A DNA stretch of 64,000 nucleotides from Streptomyces sp. NBC_01306 (GCF_026340465.1 NZ_JAPEPC010000002.1:186001-250000), one strand, 5' to 3'. Shown: positions 51,758-60,557, counted from the first letter of the stretch. The notes: a model not told the origin generated them from the letters alone. Numbers and translations: made by a program.

Positions 51758-52132
51758 TCAGGAGGCCGGAGCGGGGCGGTACTCGGCCCAGGTCTTGGGG
51801 GTCTCCGAGACGCTCACCGCGGTCAGCTCCGGAAGATCACCCGACCACTGGTCGTAGAGCCACATGGCGAGCTGCTCGGCCGTCGGGTTCCCCTTGACGA
51901 TGTCGTTCAGGTGACGGTGGTCGACGGTCTTGTCGATCCACTGCTTGAACGCCGCGAGGTCGCCGTAGTCGCGCACGAAACCCGTCGGCGTCAGATCCGC
52001 TTTCTTCGCCGAGAGTTCCAGCTCGACCACGTAGTTGTGACCGTGCAGCCGGGAACACTGGTGTCCCTCCGCGAGGCCGGAGAGCTGATGGCTCGCGGAG
52101 AACTCGAACCTCTTGGTGATACGGAGCGTCAT
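51758..52132 (-). CDS. queD: 6-carboxytetrahydropterin synthase QueD
   Basis: A 124-residue enzyme converting dihydroneopterin triphosphate to 6-carboxytetrahydropterin, the substrate of QueE. Zinc histidines are in FSASHQL and SRLHGHNYVVELE, the catalytic cysteine in EGHQCSRLHG, and the catalytic acid region in DHRHLND and SVSETPKTWAEY. GAGGTGG precedes the ATG at 52132. It is the first gene of the queD-queE-folE group. Confidence 0.95.
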   Translation of the reverse strand: MTLRITKRFEFSASHQLSGLAEGHQCSRLHGHNYVVELELSAKKADLTPTGFVRDYGDLAAFKQWIDKTVDHRHLNDIVKGNPTAEQLAMWLYDQWSGDLPELTAVSVSETPKTWAEYRPAPAS

Positions 52133-52340
52133 GGGCGCCACCTCTCGTTCGTACCGGGGGAACAAGTAACCCGCCACCATGAGTCTCGTGCGGTGGACGG
52201 CCCGGGCGGCATGTCCCACTGGTCGGTCTTTCGGGCAGCGCCCGGTACGTGTTGCCGGACGCCCTTGCCCGCAGGGCCGGGCACCCCGCACCTCGCCCCA
52301 CACGGAGCACGCTTGGCCGGCCCGCACAGGCGATGCGCTA

Positions 52341-52362
52341 TCGCAAACAGCTGTCGCAAACA
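52341..52362. repeat. Direct repeat in the queD/SARP intergenic region
   Basis: TCGCAAACA occurs twice with starts 13 nt apart (52341 and 52354) in the 488-nt gap between divergent queD and the SARP gene. A longer-range pair, CCGGATTCACG, lies at 52376 and 52475. These may be regulator sites; no gene is supported in the gap. Confidence 0.4.
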
Positions 52363-52606
52363 TCTTGGGGAGCTTCCGGATTCACGTCTCCGGGCGTGTC
52401 GCGCGTCGGCTCGAAAGCATTACCCAACGAGGACCATATCCGGCCGCCCCCACGGCCAATTCGGCTTCAAACAGCCGGATTCACGGCGTGAGCAAGTGGG
52501 CAGGGCGCCTGCCGGGGAGGTGGAATCGGCTTCCCGGACGGCGAGTTGAGTGTTCGCGGAACAGCCATCACCAACGATCACCGACCGGCTCGCGAGAGTG
52601 TATGCG

Positions 52607-52612
52607 TAGAAT
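52607..52612 (+). promoter_or_regulatory. Predicted -10 box giving a leaderless SARP transcript
   Basis: TAGAAT ends 8 nt before the GTG at 52621, so transcription would begin at or next to the start codon. No ribosome site precedes the GTG. A matching -35 hexamer is not clear. Confidence 0.45.
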
Positions 52613-52620
52613 CACAGACT

Positions 52621-55524
52621 GTGAGATTCGAACTGTTAGGGCCGCTCAGGGCATGGCGCGACAGCAACGAGCTGGAGCTGGGTCCACCCAAACAGCGCGC
52701 GCTCCTCGCCCTGTTGCTGGTACGGGCGGGCCGCCCGGTCGACATGCCGGAGATCGTGGACGCCCTCTGGGGCGAGCAGCCGCCGAAGAGCGCGACCAAT
52801 GTGGTGCACCGGCATGTGGGCGGGCTCAGAAAGACATTGGCAGGGGACCCCCCGAACGGGGGGACGGGGAGTGAGATCCTGCGCAGCTCCACCACCTACC
52901 GGCTGCCGGTCGATGCCTCATCACTCGACCTGCTGCGCTTTCGCGAACTCACTGCAAACGCCCGCCAGGCGTACGCCGGGGGCGCGCCGGAGGCAGCGGT
53001 GGAGTTGCTGGTCCAGGCGCTCGCGCTGCGAAGCGGCCAGGTGGCGACCGGAATCCCGGCCGGGGTACAGGCTCTGCCCGCGTTCGCCGCGGTCGACCGC
53101 GAGTATCTCGACGCCGTCACGACCGCCGCGGACATCGCGCTGGAGGCGGACGCCGCGGGGCGCCTGCGCATCCCCCTCCAGCAGGCGGCCGAACAGAACC
53201 CACTGGAGGAGGAGCTCCAGGCGAGGCTGATCTCCGTACTGGCCCGCACCGGCAGACAGGCCGAGGCCCTGGAGCTCTACCGCCAGGTCCGGAGGCGGCT
53301 CGCCGACCAGTTGGGCATCGACCCGGGGCCCGCGCTCCGCCAGGCCCACGCGCAGGTGCTCCGCGGCCGGACGAGCCCGGGTGCCCGCACGAGTGCTCGC
53401 GTGCCGGGTGCCCGCACGGGTCCCCTCGTGGACAGCGCGCGACGTGACCGGCTCCGGGTGAGCATGAGCGCACCGGCGGCGCGGCCGACGCCGGTACCGG
53501 TGGTCCGGCCCCATCAACTCCCCGCGCTGACCGGAGGGTTCACCGGCCGGCAGCCGGAGATCGACAGCGTCCTCGCGCTGGTGCCCGACGTCCCCGGGGC
53601 GGGCCGCCCCGCATCGGTGGTGATCAGCGCGATCAGCGGGATGGCAGGCGTCGGCAAGACCAGCCTTGCCCTGCATGTGGCCCACCGGATCGCCCACCGC
53701 TACCCGGACGGTCAGCTGTACGTCGATCTGCGGGGTTTCGCCCCGGCCGATCTCGTGAGCACGGCGGGTGAGGCCCTGCGGTCCTTCCTGCACGCACTCG
53801 GCGTCCCGGCGTGGCGCGTGCCGGTCGGCGTGGACGAGCAGACCGCCCTCTACCGCAGTCTGCTGGCCGAGCGGCGCATACTGATCGTCCTGGACAACGC
53901 CCGTTCCCCGCAGCATGTGCGCCCTCTGCTGCCGGGCGGGTCCGACAGCCTGGTCATCGTGACGAGCCGGAGCTTCCTCCAGAGTCTCGTCGCCACCGAG
54001 GGCGCCCATCCCCTCGTCCTCGGCCCGCTCTCCGCGGACGAGGCCAGGGAGGCGCTGGTACGGCGGCTCGGCGGGCGCCGCGTCATGGACGAGCCGCAGG
54101 CCACGGACACGATCATCCGGCTGTGCGGCAGTCTCCCCCTGGCCCTGGCCGTGGTGGCCGCACGCGCCGCCACCCGCCCCGGTCTCCCCCTGGCGTCCGT
54201 GGCTGCCGAGCTGGGCGGCCGCCGCATCAACCTCGACGCCCTCACCGACGCCGACCCCAGAACCGACATCCGCTCGGTCTTCTCCTGGTCCTGCGACAAC
54301 CTCAGCGCCGAGGCGGCACAGCTCTTCCGGCTGCTCCCGGTCCACCCCGGTCCCTCGTTCTCCGTGCTGGCGGCGGCGAATCTGGCCGGTCTGCCGGTCG
54401 GGAAGACCGGGGAGCTGCTCGCTGAGCTGGTCCGGGCGCACCTGCTGAACGGGTCAGCAACGCACCGCTACGGATTCCATGACCTGGTCCACGCCTACGC
54501 CGACGAGCTCTCCCGCGGCGACGACGCGACGGCCCGGCACGCCGCACGCCGCCGGATGGCCGACTTCTACCTGCACTCCGCCCGCTCCACCGCGACGACC
54601 CTCGACCCGCACCGGATCGAACACATCGACCTGGCTCCGCCGCAGCCCGGCACCACGCTGGAACCGATCGGACAGCGGGAGCGGGCCGCCGCCTGGCTCG
54701 ACACCGAGCTGCCCGTGCTGCTGCTCCTGGTGGAGCAGACGGCCTGCGGTGACCTGCCGCTCCACACCTGGCAGCTGGCCCAGACCCTCGACCTCTACCT
54801 CGACCGGCGGGGGCGCCGGCAGGACCAGCTCGGCATCCAGCGGATCGCGCTGGACGTGGCCGAACGGACCGGCGACCGGCTCGGTCAGGCCCACGCCCAC
54901 TGCGCGCTCGGTCTCGGCCACGCACGACTCGCCGGTGAGGAGGAGGCACAACTCCATCTGAGACGGGCGCTCGCCCTCTTCACGGAGCTGGGCGAGGACG
55001 ACGGACGGGCCCGCACGCACCGTCTTCTCGCCCTCCGCGCCAACGCCGGCGACGACCACGACCTCGCCCTGCACCACTATCAGCAGGCGCTCGCCCTCTA
55101 CCGCTCGACCCGCCATCTCAGCGGCCAGGCCAGCGTCTTCAACGAGACCGGACGGACGTACAGCCTCCTTGGCCGGCACGACCTCTCCCTCCTGCTGTGC
55201 AGGCGGGCGATCACCATGCACCACCGCATCGGCGACATGAACGGGGAAGCCGCGGCCTGGGACAGCCTGGGGTTCGCCCAGCACGGTCTGGGCCGGTTCT
55301 CCGACGCCCTCGACAGCTTCCGGCGCGCCCTGCACACGTACGAGAGCGTCAACGACCTCTCGTTGCAGGCCGGCACACTGATCCACATCGGCGACGCCCT
55401 CGACGCCCAGGGCAACGGGTCCGGCGCGGCCGAGGCGTGGGAGAGGGCGCTGACGATCCTGACCCGGCTCGGCCACCCCGACGCGGAGCAGCTCCGCGAC
55501 AAGCTGTGCGGGCGGCCGGGCTGA
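52621..55524 (+). CDS. AfsR/SARP family pathway regulator with NB-ARC and TPR domains
   Basis: A 967-residue activator. An OmpR-type DNA-binding domain (RFELLGPLRAWRDSNELELG ... QRALLALLLVRAGRPV) covers residues 1-95 and a bacterial transcriptional activation (BTAD) domain runs to about 245. The NB-ARC ATPase follows with Walker A GMAGVGKTSLALHVA (near 340), Walker B RRILIVLDNAR, and LCGSLPLALAVVAAR. The last 250 residues are TPR repeats. I chose the GTG at 52621, where homology begins; an upstream GTG at 52546 would add 25 unmatched residues. Large SARPs usually control one biosynthetic cluster. SARP-type repeats occur at 56351-56379. Confidence 0.93.
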   Translation: MRFELLGPLRAWRDSNELELGPPKQRALLALLLVRAGRPVDMPEIVDALWGEQPPKSATNVVHRHVGGLRKTLAGDPPNGGTGSEILRSSTTYRLPVDASSLDLLRFRELTANARQAYAGGAPEAAVELLVQALALRSGQVATGIPAGVQALPAFAAVDREYLDAVTTAADIALEADAAGRLRIPLQQAAEQNPLEEELQARLISVLARTGRQAEALELYRQVRRRLADQLGIDPGPALRQAHAQVLRGRTSPGARTSARVPGARTGPLVDSARRDRLRVSMSAPAARPTPVPVVRPHQLPALTGGFTGRQPEIDSVLALVPDVPGAGRPASVVISAISGMAGVGKTSLALHVAHRIAHRYPDGQLYVDLRGFAPADLVSTAGEALRSFLHALGVPAWRVPVGVDEQTALYRSLLAERRILIVLDNARSPQHVRPLLPGGSDSLVIVTSRSFLQSLVATEGAHPLVLGPLSADEAREALVRRLGGRRVMDEPQATDTIIRLCGSLPLALAVVAARAATRPGLPLASVAAELGGRRINLDALTDADPRTDIRSVFSWSCDNLSAEAAQLFRLLPVHPGPSFSVLAAANLAGLPVGKTGELLAELVRAHLLNGSATHRYGFHDLVHAYADELSRGDDATARHAARRRMADFYLHSARSTATTLDPHRIEHIDLAPPQPGTTLEPIGQRERAAAWLDTELPVLLLLVEQTACGDLPLHTWQLAQTLDLYLDRRGRRQDQLGIQRIALDVAERTGDRLGQAHAHCALGLGHARLAGEEEAQLHLRRALALFTELGEDDGRARTHRLLALRANAGDDHDLALHHYQQALALYRSTRHLSGQASVFNETGRTYSLLGRHDLSLLLCRRAITMHHRIGDMNGEAAAWDSLGFAQHGLGRFSDALDSFRRALHTYESVNDLSLQAGTLIHIGDALDAQGNGSGAAEAWERALTILTRLGHPDAEQLRDKLCGRPG

Positions 55525-55554
55525 CGCGTCCGTCCCCCGGGCCCCGCAGGCCGC

Positions 55555-55585
55555 CGCTGTCACCGCTGTCACCGCTGTCACCGCT
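55555..55585 (+). repeat. 9-nt tandem repeat after the SARP gene
   Basis: About three and a half copies of CACCGCTGT in the 61-nt gap between convergent SARP and LuxR genes. Confidence 0.85.
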
Positions 55586-56224
55586 CTAGAGATACCCCTC
55601 GCGCATGGCGAAGGCGACAGCGTGCGCCCGGTTCTTCAGGTGAAGTCGGACCATGACGTCGTGCAGGACGCCTTTGACGGTGCGCTCGGAGTAGCAGAGG
55701 TGCGCCGCGATCTCCCTGGTCTCCATCCCCTTCGCCACGAGCTTCAGGACGGCGATCTCCCGGGCGGTCGGGCTGACGGTGGGACCGGGTCCCGAACCCG
55801 AACCGCGGCGCGTGCGCCCCAGTTGGACGAGAAGCCTGCGCAGCAGGTCGCCGGGTACCTCGCCCTCGCCCCTGCCCACCGCCCGGATGGCCTTGACCAG
55901 CCGCTCGGCAGTCGCCTGGTGGCGCCACACGATGGCGGGCACCCCGGCTTCCAGCACCATCTCCAGCTGGGCCTCGTCCAGTTCGTCCACCACGAGGACG
56001 ACCCGCTGCTTGCGGTCCACGACCAGCTTGCGCAGCTGTTTGGAGGCCGTCGCGTCCATCTGGTTCAGGAGGGCCACGGCTACGTCCTCGGGGCGCTGCT
56101 CCGGGGTGGAGCCGGTCTGCACGAGCACCGTTACACCGTCCTGGTGTGCCAAGTGGCTGATGAGGCCGGCCCGGGACAAGGGGTCGCCGCCGTGTACCGC
56201 CACCGTGATCTCGGTTGATGACAT
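55586..56224 (-). CDS. LuxR/NarL-type response regulator with degenerate receiver
   Basis: A 212-residue regulator. The receiver-like N-terminal half keeps the fold pattern but has VALLNQMD where the phospho-accepting aspartate is expected (Asp replaced by Asn), and the acidic pocket is poor. The C-terminal LuxR helix-turn-helix is intact (SPTAREIAVLKLVAKGMETR ... CYSERTVKGVLHDVMVRL). No sensor kinase is adjacent. Such atypical response regulators often control natural-product genes through ligand binding rather than phosphorylation. The ATG at 56224 has CAGGACCAGTGC upstream, a modest site. Confidence 0.87.
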   Translation of the reverse strand: MSSTEITVAVHGGDPLSRAGLISHLAHQDGVTVLVQTGSTPEQRPEDVAVALLNQMDATASKQLRKLVVDRKQRVVLVVDELDEAQLEMVLEAGVPAIVWRHQATAERLVKAIRAVGRGEGEVPGDLLRRLLVQLGRTRRGSGSGPGPTVSPTAREIAVLKLVAKGMETREIAAHLCYSERTVKGVLHDVMVRLHLKNRAHAVAFAMREGYL

Positions 56225-56350
56225 GCACTGGTCCTGACTTGAGGGCCCGCCTGCCACGGATCGACGCGTCAGACGCTGCTTCGCCGGTTCGGGTGTGTAC
56301 GAGCGTGGCGCTGCTGCCGAAGCCGTACGTCCCGACGCTAGACGGCGGCT

Positions 56351-56379
56351 GTGCCGAAGCAGTGCCGAAAGAGTGCCGA
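56351..56379 (+). promoter_or_regulatory. SARP-type direct heptamer repeats
   Basis: GTGCCGA occurs three times with starts exactly 11 nt apart (56351, 56362, 56373), leaving 4-nt spacers. Seven bases after the last copy is a -10-like TATTCA (56387-56392). SARP regulators are known to bind heptamer direct repeats of 11-bp period placed about 8 bp before the -10 box, so the spacing fits well. It faces the small-protein/polyprenyl-synthetase/oxygenase genes. The remaining 56225-56629 gap shows no gene. Confidence 0.6.
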
Positions 56380-56629
56380 CTGCATCTATTCACGGGGCAT
56401 GCTGGTCCGCTGAGCCCGCTGGGGCACCCCGGCTTCACCGTCGGCTCCGGCCGCCGTAGCAGCCGTGGGGACATGCGGGCCCGTTCCGCCCGATCGGTCA
56501 CTCCATCAGGTGGTCGGGGAGCGGTGTGCCCCCCCGTGGCTCGGCCGGACCGGGAACCTGGAGGTCCACATGGTGTGGGCCGTCGGCCGGGTCCCGGGCC
56601 GGTGCTGGGGTGGGGAAGAGGACGCGTTG

Positions 56630-56914
56630 GTGTCTGGTGACGACAGTGCTTCGAAAGGTACCGACCGTGGGGCGGAGGCGGCGTATCTGGTCGCCGGAGC
56701 CGTCGATCTGGCAGTGAGTGGTGCGGCGTCGGCCCTGCGCGGTGTACGGGCAATCCTGGGGCGGTCCGACCTTGTCGAAATAGCGCAGGACGGCGAGGAG
56801 GACCTGAAGGTACGCGGCCGGCTGGCGGTCCAGCGGTACACCTCCGTGCCGGAACCCCATCTTGAGCTGCTGGCCCGCCGTGCCGCCCTCCGTCTCGATG
56901 CGAGCGATGACTGA
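56630..56914 (+). CDS. Small hypothetical protein upstream of polyprenyl synthetase
   Basis: A 94-residue protein of unknown function. It is probably soluble: a helical Ala/Gly/Val-rich middle (AAYLVAGAVDLAVSGAASAL) followed by a charged region (EIAQDGEEDLKVRGRLAVQR). The GTG at 56630 follows GAAGAGGAC. Its end overlaps the start of the polyprenyl synthetase gene by 8 nt, so a joint function is likely, perhaps as a partner subunit. I do not recognise a family. Confidence 0.72.
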   Translation: MSGDDSASKGTDRGAEAAYLVAGAVDLAVSGAASALRGVRAILGRSDLVEIAQDGEEDLKVRGRLAVQRYTSVPEPHLELLARRAALRLDASDD

Positions 56915-57962
56915 CGACGGGCGCGAACGCGATGCGTTCAAGGCCCGGGTCGACAGGGAACTCACGTCGTTCGTGGACCAGGAGATCCTGGAGCTGATCG
57001 CTGTCGACGAGCAACTGACCCCTGTCGCAGACCAGTTGCGTGCGGTCACGTCGGACGGAAAGCGGCTGCGGGCCGCCTTCTGCTACTGGGGCTGGCGGGC
57101 GGCGGGGCAGCCGGACTGCGACGAGATGGTCAGGGCCGCGGCCGCCATGGAGCTGGTCCATGCGGCCGCCGTCGTCCACGACGACATCATCGACAACAGT
57201 CCTGTCCGGCGGGGAGTCCCCGCCGCCCACATCGCGCTGCAGGGGGCGCTCACCGGCCGTGCGGGGCGTCAGGCCGGTGGCCGGGCGCTGGCCATGCTGA
57301 CCGGGGATCTGCTGATGTCGTGGGCCGGGCAGCTGTTCACGTCGTGCGGCCTGCCCGCCGCGTATCTGGCCCGTGCGCGCCCGATGTGGGCGGCCCTGGC
57401 CCGTGAGCTCGTGGCGGGCGAGGTGCTGGAGATCCTGCGCACCGGATCCCGTCCGCACGCCCAGAGTTCGCTTCAGGTCATCCGGTACAAGACGGCCAAG
57501 TACACCGTGGAGCACCCGTTGCACATCGGGGGGCGTCTGGGCGGCGGCCGCGCGGCTCTGATCGAGGTGTTCAGCGCCTACGGGCTTCCGCTGGGGGAAG
57601 CGTTCCAGCTGCGCGACGACCTGCTCGGGATCTTCGGCGATCCCGGCGCGACGGGCAAGTCGAACGCCGACGACCTCGTGGGCCACAAACCCACCACTCT
57701 GCTGGCGGTGACCTGGACCTCCGCCACCGCCGCCGAGCGCAAGGTGCTGCGCGGGCTGCTCGGCCGCCGCACTCTCGGTCAGGAGGGCCTCGACCAGGTA
57801 CGGGAGATCATGCGGCGCACCGGAGCTGTCGGGCGGATCGAGGAACTGATCGCCGACCGTGTGCGGGCCGCCACCACGGCGGTCGACCGTGCGGACCTGT
57901 CGGCCCCCGCCGCCGCGGCGCTCACCGGTCTGGTGGGTTCAGCCGTCACTCGTCAGTCATGA
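56907..57962 (+). CDS. Polyprenyl synthetase (isoprenyl diphosphate synthase)
   Basis: A 351-residue trans-isoprenyl diphosphate synthase. The first aspartate-rich motif is VVHDDIIDNSPVRRG (near residue 95) and the second is FQLRDDLLGIFGD (near residue 238). It should build C10 to C25 or longer chains from IPP and DMAPP; product length cannot be read safely. The start at 56907 (or the ATG at 56898) overlaps the upstream small gene, and the stop overlaps a possible ATG of the next gene (ATGA). It could supply a prenyl chain for a terpenoid or a prenylated product. Confidence 0.92.
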   Translation: MTDDGRERDAFKARVDRELTSFVDQEILELIAVDEQLTPVADQLRAVTSDGKRLRAAFCYWGWRAAGQPDCDEMVRAAAAMELVHAAAVVHDDIIDNSPVRRGVPAAHIALQGALTGRAGRQAGGRALAMLTGDLLMSWAGQLFTSCGLPAAYLARARPMWAALARELVAGEVLEILRTGSRPHAQSSLQVIRYKTAKYTVEHPLHIGGRLGGGRAALIEVFSAYGLPLGEAFQLRDDLLGIFGDPGATGKSNADDLVGHKPTTLLAVTWTSATAAERKVLRGLLGRRTLGQEGLDQVREIMRRTGAVGRIEELIADRVRAATTAVDRADLSAPAAAALTGLVGSAVTRQS

Positions 57963-57982
57963 CCACGCGAGGAGAGAAGCCC

Positions 57983-59188
57983 GTGCCATACACGAGCCAG
58001 TCCATGGACGCTCTGCGGGAGGTGGGTGACGAGCTCGCGGACGCAACGGTGGCCACCCTCTTCGAACGGGGTGAGGTCGGTCAGTTCAACACCCTCATGC
58101 GCTGGTTCTCCGAGGCGGGCCAGGACCTGCCCGACGGACTACCGGAGGTGGCCCGCGAGTATCTGCGGGCCACCAGCGCACCCCCGTCATGGGTGGACTG
58201 GGGCGAGATGGAGAAGGCCCGGCTGTTCTTCATCGACAACAACGTGCACATCTCCACCGCGCTGTCCTTCGCGGCGATGCCCGCCTGCTATGTCGTCCCG
58301 CACATCGCCGAACTCCTCAGTGCCACCCACGCCCTGGCGTATCCCTCCCGGCGGATGGCCGAGACCGGCCAGTTCACCGTCTACCTGATGCGCCCCGACG
58401 CCTTCGAAGCCGGCAGCCGCTTCATCCCGGCCGCGCAGAAGGTCCGCCTGCTCCATGCCTCCATCCGCCACCATCTGCGCCGCGAGAACCGCTGGGACGT
58501 GGCGAAGCGGGGTGTGCCGATCTGTCTTGAGGACATGATCGGCGGCCAGATGATGTTCTCCATCCAGGTCCTGGACGCCCTGCACCGGCTCGGCATCCAT
58601 ATGTCGGCCGACGGCGCACAGTCGTACTACTACGCCTGGCGCGTGGTCGGATCGATGCTCGGCATCGGCCTCGAACACATGCCGGCCGACCTGGAGAGCG
58701 CGCGGCAGTTCTCCGATCTGTACATGACCCGGCACATGGGCCCCTCCGAGGACGGTGCCCGGCTGACCCGCCAGTTGATCGACCTCTACGAAGAGGTCGT
58801 CCCGGGCACCGTGTTCGACCCCGTGGTCTCCGCGCTGATCCGGTACCTCATCGGTGACACGGCCGCCGACTGGCTCGACGTACCCCGCTCGCCGGCCTGG
58901 GACTCCGCCATCCAGACCGCCCCGGTCCTGCTGGGCGTCCTCGAACGCCTTGAGGACAACTCACCGCTGGCCGCTTGGGCACTGGACCGCCTCGGCGGTC
59001 TGACCACCAACCTGGAACTCAGCTCCCTGACCCGCGGCCGCGTCATGCAGTACGCCATCCCGGAGCAGCTCAAGGCCGAGTACGGCGTCACCTCGACTGC
59101 GTCCCGCACCAACCGCTGGACCCCTCCCCCGCTCTCCGATCCCCCGCGTTCCGGTCCTCCGGGTTCGGGGAAAGCATCCGCCAAGTAG
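57983..59188 (+). CDS. Oxygenase MpaB/DUF2236 family protein
   Basis: A 401-residue protein of the DUF2236 family, which includes haem proteins such as the rubber-cleaving Lcp and the prenyl-chain oxygenase MpaB. The family core is RFIPAAQKVRLLHASIRHHLR (near residue 150) with likely haem-contacting histidines, then VPICLEDMIGGQMMFS. The GTG at 57983 follows GAGGAG; the ATG at 57959 overlaps the synthetase stop but lacks a ribosome site. As known members oxidatively cleave isoprenoid double bonds, the pairing with a polyprenyl synthetase suggests oxidation of its product. Confidence 0.85.
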   Translation: MPYTSQSMDALREVGDELADATVATLFERGEVGQFNTLMRWFSEAGQDLPDGLPEVAREYLRATSAPPSWVDWGEMEKARLFFIDNNVHISTALSFAAMPACYVVPHIAELLSATHALAYPSRRMAETGQFTVYLMRPDAFEAGSRFIPAAQKVRLLHASIRHHLRRENRWDVAKRGVPICLEDMIGGQMMFSIQVLDALHRLGIHMSADGAQSYYYAWRVVGSMLGIGLEHMPADLESARQFSDLYMTRHMGPSEDGARLTRQLIDLYEEVVPGTVFDPVVSALIRYLIGDTAADWLDVPRSPAWDSAIQTAPVLLGVLERLEDNSPLAAWALDRLGGLTTNLELSSLTRGRVMQYAIPEQLKAEYGVTSTASRTNRWTPPPLSDPPRSGPPGSGKASAK

Positions 59189-59210
59189 CCTCACCGAGGG
59201 GCCGGTTGCG

Positions 59211-60557
59211 TCACGTCAGGGCAGACGTCACGTGCAGGTCCTTGTTCTTGGTCTCCGGCGCCATGAAGAAGCTGACGAGAGCGCCGACGAGCGCGATGCC
59301 CGCCGCGATGTACATCGTGGCGCTCAGTCCGAGCGAGGCCAGGGACCACGGAGTGGCGAAGGTGCCGATGGCCGAGCCGATCCGGCTGATCCCCGTACAC
59401 AGACCGACCGCGGTGGCGCGGACCTCGGTGGGGAACAGTTCGTTGGGATAGATCCATTCGAGGATCGACGGCCCGCCGTTGAAAACCGCGTACACCGCGA
59501 ACGCGAACGCGACCATCCACAGACCGGAGTCCGGTGCGACCGCCAGGTAGAGCAGGCCGAGCGCGGAGACCGCGAACCCTCCGATGAGGACGGGGCGGCG
59601 GCCCAGCCTGTCGACGAGCAGAAGGGCCACGACATTGCCGATCAGGAAGAACAGGTTGATCAGGCCGTAGCCGAGATTCGCCTCGTCGCCGCCGTTCAGG
59701 TTGAACAGCGCGAGTACCTGTGGCCCGAAGGCGTAGATGGCGAAGAGGGTGACGATGGTGCAGGTCCAGAAGACCGAGATGAAGACGACGCGTTTCAGAT
59801 AGCCGCCGGTCAGCAGAGCGCGCATCGGGACGGCGCCCTCCTCCTCGGGGAGGTCTGCGAGCGTGGCGTGTTCGGCCACGGTCTGCCGGAGTACGTCGAC
59901 GGCCTCCTGCGTACGGCCCTTGCTGTGCAGCCAGCGGGGGGACTCCGGGATGCGGGCCCGTGCGCAGACGATGACGGCCGCGGGAATCGCCGACGACGCC
60001 AGCATCCACTTCCAGCCGTCGGGCGAGCTCAGCAGGAGGTACCCGACGAACGCGGCGACTGTCGCGCCCACGAACCACATGGCGTTCAGCCCGCCGAGGA
60101 GTTTCGCGCGCCATGCCTTGGGGGCGAACTCGGTCACCAGGGAGGTGGCGATCGGGTAGTCCGCGCCGACGGCGATCCCGATGAGCAGCCGCAGCACGAA
60201 GAGTTCGATCTCGTTGGTGACGAAGAACTGCAGTACGGAGCAGACGATGATGGCGATCAGGTCGATCATGAACATCAACTTGCGCCCGATGCGGTCGGTG
60301 ACCGCTCCGAACACCGCTCCGCCGACGAAGACCCCGATCAGTGCGGATGCTCCGATCAGTCCGGACCAGAGGATGCTCATTCTCCACTGGGTCTGTATCT
60401 GCACCATGGCGATGCCGATGATGCCGAGGATGTAGCCGTCGAGGAACGGCCCTCCGGAGGAGACCAGCGCGAGTTTGACGTGGAATGTGTTGAGCTGCGC
60501 GGTGTCGAGCGACGAGCCGGCCCGCCGGCCGGCTGAGGCGGGTGTATCGACGTCCAT
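59211..60557 (-). CDS. MFS transporter, sugar-porter-like
   Basis: A 448-residue membrane transporter with about 12 helices. Family motifs are DRIGRKLMFMIDL after helix 2, PESPRWLHSKGRT before the central loop, and DRLGRRPVLIGG after helix 8, which fit the sugar/aromatic-acid/metabolite-H+ symporter group. I chose the ATG at 60557; the frame is open further up without a better site. It is convergent with the oxygenase gene and lies at the end of the minus-strand operon with RidA and peptidase-like genes, 161 nt after RidA, so import of that operon's substrate is likelier than export of the cluster product. Confidence 0.88.
   Translation of the reverse strand: MDVDTPASAGRRAGSSLDTAQLNTFHVKLALVSSGGPFLDGYILGIIGIAMVQIQTQWRMSILWSGLIGASALIGVFVGGAVFGAVTDRIGRKLMFMIDLIAIIVCSVLQFFVTNEIELFVLRLLIGIAVGADYPIATSLVTEFAPKAWRAKLLGGLNAMWFVGATVAAFVGYLLLSSPDGWKWMLASSAIPAAVIVCARARIPESPRWLHSKGRTQEAVDVLRQTVAEHATLADLPEEEGAVPMRALLTGGYLKRVVFISVFWTCTIVTLFAIYAFGPQVLALFNLNGGDEANLGYGLINLFFLIGNVVALLLVDRLGRRPVLIGGFAVSALGLLYLAVAPDSGLWMVAFAFAVYAVFNGGPSILEWIYPNELFPTEVRATAVGLCTGISRIGSAIGTFATPWSLASLGLSATMYIAAGIALVGALVSFFMAPETKNKDLHVTSALT

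Noticed and set aside
43191..52132. tRNA queuosine pathway
   Set aside because: The later genes (tgt, queA, queG, queF) are absent and the neighbours are natural-product enzymes and regulators.
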